In this document: positions 55,701-64,000 of the stretch, piece after piece
Layout of the letters: every line of letters begins with the position of its first letter
Numbering within the stretch: the stretch's first letter is position 1
Assembly (NCBI GenBank): GCA_012656075.1
Contig: JAAKBF010000390.1
Coordinates: 496,001-560,000, forward strand
DNA: 64,000 nucleotides
From: Phytophthora hibernalis
Taxonomy: Eukaryota > Oomycota > Peronosporomycetes > Peronosporales > Peronosporaceae
Reading direction: 5' to 3'
The notes under the pieces: model-generated
Told to the model about the DNA's origin: nothing
The model's database searches: none
What the model saw: only the letters and a program-made list of their open reading frames with translations
Program-made: the position numbers and the translations under genes

Positions 55701-58379
55701 ATGCCTCGCCGAGCCAACAACCGTGTTGGAGTGGAGATTGACCCCTTGTTCAAAAGGACGAGGAGGAACCGCACGGTGGCAGCTCGCACCATTCCCTCAT
55801 CGATGGAGAGTTCTCCCCGACAGCGAGAGGAATGAAGTCAATTGCATCGGCTACTTCACTGGAAGATACCAAGGCACAACGGCAAAAGGAGCTGCTACGG
55901 AAAAAGAAGGCTGAACGACGTGCACACGCTAAAGAGCGGGCTGCTGAGAAGCAACGGCGCCAGGATGAGAAGAAACAGAAGCGCGAGTTGCTACAAATGC
56001 GTGACGAAGACGTATCAGTGCCGGAGCCAACGCCAGTAATCAGTAGCAACGAGTATATTCTGCAACCTACGGGGAGACACAAGCACACAAGGATCGTTGC
56101 AAGATTGTGATTATCCGTCAACAACCGAGACAACCCCGAAGAAGGTTCAACAGCATTCCCTATCAGCCAGGAGTGCTAACGCTGCAGCCCTCACGATCCA
56201 GAAAGCGCTGAAAAAAATACAAGAAATGTAAGTCGATGTTTCGGCAATCTCCACGGGTCTTCGCAGAAGAAGTCATTGCTAACGCAGCAGAAGTAGTTGA
56301 GCCACCTCAATCTGCAAATATCGAGGCGCTGGAAGTGGCGAATGCTGATTCCACCACATTGGCGGCTTATGTTCATGGCCCTCCAGTCGATAGCACCGCG
56401 GATGCGTCGTTGCTATGTGAAGAACTCACTCCAGCTGAGCCTGTTGTACCCCCTTTGTTACTTCCAACGGCATCTACATGTACACCGCCACCACGTCGAA
56501 GTTCGGCATCGTCATCATCGGTATCTTCTTCCTCTTCCTGTTCGTGCTCTGACTCTGGGTCTCTTTCGTCGTGCTCGTCTTGTTCTTGTTCCTGTTCAAG
56601 CTCGAGCTCAAGATCACCATCGGCATCCGAGACAGAAGCTAATGATCAAAGCCGTCGGCATTCGAGCCATCGAAGTCGCAGCGCTCGATCTTCAGAAAGC
56701 CGCCGGCGTAAAAATCATCACCATTCTGCACGGTCTTCACGTCATCATTCCAATGGCAGCAGCGGTCCGTCGATTTTCCTACTGCCAGGAGTGCAGCAAA
56801 AGCAAGCATCTAGCGAGGAGAAGAAAAGGTATGGCGAAGTACACCACTTTATGGCAACGCGAATCCAAACAAGGGTAAGGGGTTATCGAGGGCGAGTCAG
56901 AGCACGCCAACGGCAAACGGAACTGGATCAAGAACTAAGAGATGAAGCTCTCCATGAGCTGCAACAGGAGGCGTGTCTGAAAATCCAGAGAAGAGCGCGT
57001 GGTGTTCTTGTGCGGAAGAAGATGCCGATTTCTGACAAAGAGCGGCGACGACGACGACGAAGGCGATCTCAACTTCAGGATAATCATGTAACCACACCGT
57101 TGTCCGACGAAGATAGAAGTGTTGAAACAGGGATTTATGCTGACCCAGACGAGATTGGTGAGTGGCCACAGGAAATTGACTTGGAGCTTCTGGACGAGTG
57201 GCAGGGGTTGAATCAACTGTCTACGACGCTCGAAGAAAGTGTGACGCAATCTCAATTTATCTCACAAGGCCGACTGCGAGTATTTTGTGGCACTTGGAAC
57301 ATGCATGCGAAGAAACCCACTGACGACTTGCGTCTCTGGATTCGGCCGAACAAATACCATATTGTCGCAGTGGGTAGCGAAGAGTGCGTGAACTCGATTG
57401 CAAAAAGTGTCCTTTTCACATCGAAAAAGTCGTGGGAGGACCAGCTGAGGGGCACACTAGGAGAAGACTACGTTCTTGTAGCATCACATGCCCTCACCGC
57501 AATCCACAATATTGTCTTTGTACACACCAGCATCCTGCCTCTGCTAGGCAATATCCAATCTGACGCCGTAGCCACGGGTCTCGGCAATCAGCTAGGAAAT
57601 AAAGGAGGTGTGGGCATCTCGTTCACGGTGGGTACTACAAGCTTCGCATTCATAAACAGCCATTTTGATGCACATCAACGCAACGTTTCCAAGCGCAATG
57701 GCAACTTCCACCGGATTAATCACGAGCTCCGACTATCGCCTACTGGCTCTGTATCTTCTCCAACGAGCTCTGTTACCGTAGCGCCTACTCCCGGCAGCGC
57801 TAACACCGAGAATCTGCAAGGACTCGGTCGGACCTCAGCGAACCGATTCTCGCTGCCGACCGTGGCAGGAGGAGCTACACCAGGTTCGAAGCGAACCGTA
57901 AGTGAACGCTTTGATCGAGTTTTTGGTATGGTGATCTCAACTATCGCATCAACGGCACAAGGCGCATGGTCGACACGTTGCTGTTGCGGAATCAACATGA
58001 CGTGTTGTACGCAAACGACCAGCTGCAACGAGAAATGAAAGCAGGGAATGTGTTCGCTCACTTCAGGGAAGGCCAACTGCATTTCCGACCCACGTATAAA
58101 TTCGACAAGCGAAGCGATGTGTACGACTCGTCCTCGAAACAACGCATTCCATCCTGGACTGACCGAGTGCTTTACTTGTCGAATGACAAGGTGCCCGATA
58201 TCGAGCTACTGAGCTACCGAAGTCAGACAACTTTCCGCACCTCGGACCATCGCCCAGTGTGCGCCATTTCTCAGGTCAACTTTACTGCTGGACAGTCGCC
58301 TCGTCAAAGCAGTAGCAACCACGAAAATGGACAACATCGCGATAACCACGTGTCTAGCCAGGCATGCACAGTACAGTGA
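55701..58379 (+). CDS. inositol polyphosphate 5-phosphatase with IQ motifs
   Basis: Starts at ATG 55701 (MPRRANNRVGVE). The N-terminal part has a charged coiled coil (near 55880-56000) and a first IQ-like helix (AALTIQKALKK). A Ser/Cys-rich low-complexity stretch (56500-56640) and two IQ motifs follow (ATRIQTRVRGYRGRVRAR, LKIQRRARGVLVRKK), sites for calmodulin. The catalytic domain from 57270 has FCGTWNM, VGSEEC, GNQLGNKGGVGISF, NSHFDAH, then, after a T5 run, GDLNYRI, PSWTDRVL and SDHRPV: the full type II 5-phosphatase set. It removes the 5-phosphate of phosphoinositides or inositol phosphates. Breaks near 55755 (A4), 56070 (G4), 56215 (A7) and 57925 (T5) fit missing homopolymer bases. Joining the N-terminal part to the catalytic part is inference. 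Confidence 0.87.
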
Positions 58380-58682
58380 AAAACTGCTGAAATCGAGTTC
58401 CGGTATACACCCCATAGACTAGAGTCACTTGCAGATCGTTTCCACAAACCCACGCTTTGTCTGCACTTCTGGACGAGCGATGATTGCAATTCAGGTGTAT
58501 CCATAATAATACATGTACGATACCAGATTTGCTTCGTATGATTAAGCCCAGGGATCTTAGACAACGTCCCTGTATCAGCAGTAAATACAGGGCTCAGTAA
58601 AAATACCCACGAACTTCCAAGAATGGCTTTGCGAACAAGATGGCAGCTCCATTGCGAATTCGCACCGGTGAACTGCTGCAGA

Positions 58683-61309
58683 ATGGATCCTCGTGTCTCC
58701 ACTGCTCCAACTCCAAAAGTAAAAGTGGGTGCCAAAGACCTCAGGAGGTTCGTGTTTGCTGCGCCAGCCCTCGGGAAAAAATGCGAATGATGTTATCGCT
58801 GCAGTGGTGATGGACCGACCTCAAACGTGCCCCGTACCAGCATTAACACCACAGTTCCACTGGAATCTGAACAACTCAGCACTCAAGACATTATCCCAAA
58901 GCCAAGTTAACCAGCTCTATGGGCTGTTCAGTTTCTATGACTCCTCCACGACCGGCGACGACTTGCCATCAATAAACTGTGCGCGGCTAGTGAACATCCT
59001 CCGCGATGCCCGTTTGCTTAGTGAAAGCACCGCATTTGTTATCCATGTCAACGAAGAACGAGCAAGCAGAAAGAGCCTGCGAGACGAAACTGTCGAGAGG
59101 ATTTTTGCGCAGGCCGTTCTGGGCAAGATGCGAGTGTACCTGGATCCCGACGGCCAACCAGCGCTCACCTTTCCGCTCTTCTGTGGCGCACTCATGAATT
59201 GTGCTATGCTGCTAACCCCATCAGCACACCCCGAGGCTGCCTTACGCCAGATTCTCCCGCTTCTGCTTGAAGGCTCAGTCTTGAGCGGGCACCACTCAGC
59301 TGGAAGTGGCTTGCTTAGCAACCTTCCAACTGACGGCACAATTGCACTTTGGATACCAGATCAGTCGTACGGTCTACATGAGCTAATCAATGAACAGCAG
59401 GACTTCCGGGCTCTGCCAACTTTACAACAAGTAATCGTAGACTGTAATCGAGACAAGATCCTCGATGAGCTCAAGCAGGAGAGACTGGCTCGACATTATC
59501 GTATCCCCTCTCATCTCGTTGCGAGCTTCCACCCGGACACAATCGCACTCATCTCGAACAAGTTCCGCATGTTTGATGTCTTTTATCGCGGACTGTTACC
59601 ACTGCACGAGGTGTTCCCACTACTTTCAAGCTTGGGCAAGCACGCAGACCTTCCTGATCCGTACGCAGTCCTCACACAGATATCAACTCCTGCACTCAAA
59701 ACAGAATACACTCCTGATGGCAGTGAAGCTGCCAGCAATGGGGGTGAAATGACGTTGGCACAGCTGCTACAAGCGATTGAGGCCACACGAGAGGCAAAAC
59801 GACACTCAAGCACGACACGACTTGCGGCAATGAAGATCAACTCAACTCGAGCGGTTCCAAGTGTATCAGCAACAATCGGTAGCACACCTTCCGTGGTAAC
59901 GACCGACCATATGACTGCATTCCCAGAAGGAGCTTCAGAAGATGACAGCAATAATGATCATGTTGATTCACGCAAAACTGCTGCATGCATTCATGGCTCA
60001 TCCGTTTCTAAGGACCGGCAAAAGAAGAGCGAGATGCCTCGCTCAAGATCTCGCAAATCAATTCTATCCCAAGGGGCCACCAGCACCGCTATCAGGACCA
60101 GTCGCCTGCTACTCAACAGTAAAAACCATAGCAGCTACAGGACAACACTTGCTCACAATGCCTCCGTGTCGGGCAAAAAGAAGGCAGAATTCAATCAAAA
60201 GCTGTCGTCCAAAAAGTTTACGCGAAGCATGACATCGTAGCCAATCCAGCGGCCGACTCAAGCCTTCCCTTTGGCCCCGATTCGGGCTATTATTCTCAAC
60301 GCTCAGCCACGACTTTCTGCAGCAGCAGCACTTCTGATCATGACCATACTATACCAGTGACGGATTTGACGTATTCACGAAGTGACGCCTTGAACAGTGA
60401 ATGCATCAGTCAACACCTTACGGGCCATAAACTGCAGCTACTGTACGAGTACGATATCACTGTAATACATAAGCCACCAAGTGCCGAGACACCAAAACAC
60501 TTCAGATTTTCTTGCTCCTTGGCGGTGATCACGATGGAGCCATCTGCTGCACGTACTCGTTGACATTTGCCACGAGGGAAATCATGGAGAGCGAAGGAAT
60601 CCATTACTCAAACGCACCGAGTGAAATCACGCGGACAGCACCCGTGCTACCCACGCAAAAGACTCTTAAGAACGCGCATCATATGCTGAAAAAGTGTGTG
60701 TTGACCAGGCAGGAGCAAGGTTTTGAACTACGCCCCACAAATCAACTTGAGGCCGTCGAAAGCATGCTGCACGCACAAACAAAGAATCAACCACGCGTTA
60801 GTATCGCTCGAAGCCCCGTGAGAAAGACGCTGGACAATACCGTTCTGGTAGCAAACTGGAGTCGTTACAATGAGATTTTGAAATTGAACGAAGTTCCACC
60901 ATCAGACCAGATTTCACGAAAACAGCCATCCTCCACCAATACCGTCGAAAATCTTGCAGCAAATGATCTGACTGCTTCGTCATCGTCGATAGGAACTGTG
61001 AAGGTCGGCGTGTCTCCAGTTATACCGAATCGTATGCATACCGGTACCATCGGACACTCGCCACTTCGAAGGCAAAAGGCGTCACCACTTCCAAAGTCAA
61101 CGTACCACCATCAAATCGAGCTCCCAAACAACTACAGGGACCTCTTAGCGGTGTGGGAGGTGTCGCAAGGCGATAATTGTGCGTGGATTCACGATGTGAA
61201 CGCTGCCTCGCCACTGAAGCCAGCCTCGCCAGCGCGCAGTCAGTCTAACCCCTGTCGCCCTACCCACCTCAGTCCGCTTCGCTTTCCATCATCGATGCAC
61301 GAGGACTAG
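58683..61309 (+). CDS. conserved-looking protein of unknown function, possible p25-alpha/EF-hand-like region
   Basis: A frame of about 500 codons (58729-60240) continues through two homopolymer breaks (A5 near 60212, T4 near 60508) to the TAG at 61309, about 870 residues. The start is unsure: the ATG at 58683 needs a frame change in the A6 run near 58777, and an ATG lies at 58809. Residues about 60-170 (LYGLFSFYDSSTTGDDLP, LVNILRDARLL, LTFPLFCGALMNCAMLL) resemble a p25-alpha or EF-hand-like helical domain, weakly. The second half is Ser/Thr-rich and basic. The order and orientation suggest an independent gene after the phosphatase. Confidence 0.7.
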
Positions 61310-61412
61310 ACGCACGAAAATTGCGAACACGCACAATAAAGCACGATCCATTAAAATTCTCCGCCCTGATAGATACTTACTCGCGCTTTGGGGCCCACAC
61401 ACACTGCGGGAC

Positions 61413-62761
61413 TTAGACAATTTCTTCTTCCCGGATCTTGACGCACAGTGGCACGTTGCACTCTGCGAGTGTGCAGTTCATCGCGTGGTACGCAAACAAC
61501 TCGGCCGTGACCCGAGCAAGTCGGTACGAGCGCCATTTGTCGCTGTGCGACGCCCAGCACACGCTGCGCAGGAATCGCTTCATGTGCGAACAGAACACAT
61601 AGAACTCCGGGTCGGTGCACTTGACGTCGTCGCAGTTGCACGCGTGTACAAGCAGCAAATTGCTCTTCTCCGGGTCTCCTTCCAGCGCCTGTATAATCTA
61701 TCCACCCCCAAAACAACAATCAGCAAAAAGCTGCAGCGATATCATGTCAGCAAGCCACGTACAGGGATCGACGTCGGGTCATTTCCGTCCGTTCCGTTCG
61801 TGGGCGCCTCAGTGCTAACCGGCATCGATCCACTCGGTGCATCCGTCATCGACAATTCCGCAACCGCCGCTCCCACGCCAGACACAGTCGTCTGCACTGT
61901 TCCATTGGCCGCCTGTTCCGCCTTCACCTGCACTGCAGTCTCTGGCATGAAATGCTTCGGACTGCACTTGGGACAGAACCACTGCTCCTCGGGTACTCTC
62001 GGCAGCGGCGGCTGCAAACAGAAAATATGGTACTCTACACAACTCCGTCAGCACCTGCCAACGTCCTCTCAGCTACTACAGCGTCCTCACCTGCATCACA
62101 GTCGTCGCACAGGACGATCTCATTCTCTCTCTCCGAACTCTTGCAGACTTCACACACCGTCTGCGTCGTGTCCTGTGGAGCGTCGTCCATCTCCACGTCC
62201 ATCTCCATGCCCATATCCTGCTCCTCGTCCTGTTTGTCTTGGTCCATATCCTGCTCCTGTTCTTCCTCCTGTTCTTCTTGCTCCTGCTCTTGATCCTGGT
62301 CCTGAACCTGATCCTGTTCTTGGTCCTGGACCTGTTCCTGCTTCTGATCCTGCTGCTTGAGGCTTCCGTCTCAAAGTCACTGAGTTCGTCCATGGGGTCC
62401 ACTTCCCGCATGTCGTACTCGCTCGAAGACTCGCTCTGGTAGTCACGTGGGTCGATGAACTGCGGTGACTCGTCAGGAGGCAGCGTACGGCTGCTGGCGT
62501 TGGGCATCGCGGCTTAACGGTTGGGACCAAAAATAGTCCACGTGTCACAAAAATAGAAATGTGATTTGTGACTTAGAAATAGGTACGTACCCTCGGATTT
62601 GACCGGAGCTGGAGCTGGGGCGTAGCGGGGCCGCGACCGGCGTCTGGGCGTGGCGCCGGTTGGCCTGGCAGCTTGGAAATGGTGCGCTGCACGAACGCGT
62701 CGATGCGCAGCAGGTCCTGGTCCTCGTGCACCGCCGTCTCCCAGCTGAAGCGCACGCTCAT
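61413..62761 (-). CDS. PHD finger and TAZ zinc-finger protein, three introns
   Basis: Start ATG 62761 (MSVRFSWETAV). Introns lie at 62513-62591 (79 nt), 62035-62090 (56 nt) and 61689-61762 (74 nt), all GT-AG. The second splice creates a full C4HC3 PHD finger: CEVC, LCDDCDA-EYHIFC, then WFCPKC. Before it is an acidic, Gln/Glu/Asp-repeat region. The C-terminal TAZ-type finger has LLVHACNCDDVKC, FCSHMKRFL, AYHAMNC and CNVPLC, as in CBP/p300. No acetyltransferase or bromodomain is present. It probably acts in the nucleus, reading histone tails and binding activators. Two further frame changes are needed: a CCCC run near 62630 and one near 62365 without a run. About 330 residues. Confidence 0.82.
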
Positions 62762-62861
62762 GATGGAGACCAAATTGATGACTATAAGAAATTAAAAAAA
62801 TGGCTACAGAATTTGAGTCAAGCTGATTTTGTGCTACATGTATGACTAAAATCCTACATGT
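62762..62861. promoter_or_regulatory. short head-to-head intergenic region
   Basis: Only about 100 bp separate the PHD-TAZ ATG (62761, minus) from the first ATG of the plus-strand gene (62862). If the latter starts at 63059 instead, the gap is about 300 bp. This is a likely shared promoter. The word 'ctacatgtatgac' is directly repeated (62834, 62854). Confidence 0.45.
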
Positions 62862-63800
62862 ATGACATCTTTCAATCATGTTTTTAGGGAAAATGTGGGC
62901 TTCACCTTTTTTAGTGCCTCGGTCCCAGATTCCGACCGTGCAAAAACAATTGTTGGAGAACGATTAATAGCTCCGTGTCAACGTCTTCCTGGATTTATCG
63001 GAAATCAATCGGGTGCTGCTACTGCCCTGGATACCCCAATCGACAACTCCATCAAAGCGATGATGAGTAGCAGACGCGAGTTTGGTAGCGAGGGTATGGA
63101 GGTTGAAGAAAAACCAGTCCCAAAACAGGAAGAGGACGAACATGTTGCTCATGGAATACCACGCTCAATGTATGCAACCTCTCCTTATCTTCATTATGAT
63201 GTTGATGATGCGAGGATCTTAATCATGATGACTCCTTACTGTAATAATTACATGATTCAACTCGGCGCGTACATATGCTGTAGGTTGAGCTCAACTGTCC
63301 AAGCACTTGCAAGCAAGAAATCTGTCCTGCCTACCGGTCAACACGTGAAAACTCTCAATGCCGTCGAGTTTGACAACCTTCGCCGCCAACTTGCAGCTCA
63401 AACAGCGACATTTGTCAATCGCAAGCTCGAACAGGTTTGTTGAGTGAGATGTTCTGGCATCCACCCCAACATGTTTAACTTGCATTTGCAGGAAAGCGTC
63501 CGTCAGCAAAAACTGCAGATCAAGGAACTCGAGGCGGAGCTGACTCGTCTACTGGAGATTGAAGCAGAGATGATTGTGTACAAGCAACGCCCGATCGAGT
63601 CGATTCGTGCCGAGCTGAATCTGCACAAAATGGAAGTCGCCGCTCTTTCAGTGAGGCTTACGGTTGCTGCCAAGAAAGAAGTTGAAGTGGTACGTCGTTG
63701 CTCCCGTGCTTGTGGATAGCTTTACTGATATCACAACTTTTGTGCTGTACTGTGTACGTCGAAGTAGATGAAAATGCTGAGCGATGAACTTCATAAGTGA
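62862..63800 (+). CDS. coiled-coil protein, spliced, function unknown
   Basis: The first exon ends ...RKLEQ at 63434. An intron at 63435-63491 (57 nt, gtttgt...ttgcag) joins it to ESVRQQKLQIKELEAELTR. A second at 63690-63767 (78 nt, gtacgt...gtag) joins to MKMLSDELHK and a TGA at 63798-63800. The C-terminal half is a coiled coil with regular heptads. The N-terminal part is acidic around EVEEKPVPKQEEDE. The start may be the ATG at 62862 or, more likely if the first 60 residues are not real, 63059. I do not recognise the family. Confidence 0.65.
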
Positions 63801-63826
63801 AACCATTTTGACACCTGCAACAATCC

Positions 63827-64000
63827 ATGATGGGACGGCTACTTTGCTCGATTGCTTTCGTTTGGCCTAACCAAAACTGCACCTTACCAAGTTTTTTCCC
63901 GCTCCTGGCCATCCTATCCTACCTTGTGAGTGTACAAATTCTGTTGTACGCTCCACTTGATTATTCCGCTCGGCACCGAGTGCCCAAGCAAACGTATGTC
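63827..64000 (+). CDS. possible start of a further gene, cut by the window end
   Basis: An ATG at 63827 opens a frame without stop to the end of the window (58 codons). It has a hydrophobic segment (LPSFFPLLAILSYLVSVQIL), suggesting a membrane or secreted protein. A GTGAGT near 63924 could be a splice donor instead. Too short to judge. Confidence 0.3.
   Translation, partial: MMGRLLCSIAFVWPNQNCTLPSFFPLLAILSYLVSVQILLYAPLDYSARHRVPKQTYV

Noticed and set aside
56228..56288. GTAAGT intron in the phosphatase gene
   Set aside because: Every nearby AG acceptor leads to a stop; adding bases to the A7 run just upstream instead gives one continuous frame.
1..64000. tRNA, rRNA or CRISPR features
   Set aside because: No cloverleaf, rRNA core or regular spacer array was seen by eye; the repeats present are transposon ends and short tandem duplications.

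Overview
The window looks like a piece of an oomycete nuclear genome, most likely Phytophthora or a close relative. Evidence: a bZIP factor with Cys at the usually invariant Asn of the basic region, an RxLR-EER effector locus with a WY-type C-terminus, a GH81 glucanase remnant, MULE, Copia, Helitron and LINE elements of the types common in Peronosporales, and very short GT-AG introns (56-79 nt).

Layout. 1-26 kb is transposon-rich and almost gene-free: a decayed LINE (181-5190), a duplicated anonymous repeat (5255-6099 and 20955-21713), a MULE transposase with a possible companion gene (8982-12056), Copia remnants (8222-8344, 14005-14238, 15481-19561), several MITE-like elements and a GH81 glucanase pseudogene (23520-25140) disrupted by a small transposon. 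A bZIP gene (27208-28305) is preceded by a deleted partial copy of itself. 30212-40221 is one nearly complete 10-kb LINE on the minus strand, flanked by a 20-bp target-site duplication. It encodes a gag-like ORF1 and an ORF2 with an OTU-like protease-type region, AP endonuclease, reverse transcriptase and RNase H. 40-49 kb holds a Helitron remnant, MITE clusters, a double-domain relative of the bZIP protein (44713-46398) and a broken RxLR effector locus (48881-49651).

From 50 kb the window is compact and conserved: a ferlin-like multi-C2 membrane protein (50240-55487), an inositol polyphosphate 5-phosphatase with IQ motifs (55701-58379), an unrecognised conserved protein (58683-61309), a PHD-TAZ zinc-finger gene with three introns (61413-62761, minus) head-to-head with a coiled-coil gene (62862-63800), and the start of a possible further ORF at the edge.

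A technical point matters for reading everything here. Most frame breaks in the conserved genes can be explained by missing bases in homopolymer runs, usually of four or more. That pattern suggests sequencing or consensus error rather than gene decay, so the ferlin, the phosphatase, the 58.7-61.3 kb gene and possibly LINE ORF2 may be intact in the organism. The older elements (first LINE, Copia, GH81) also carry nonsense changes, often CAG to TAG or TGG to TGA, and are real pseudogenes.
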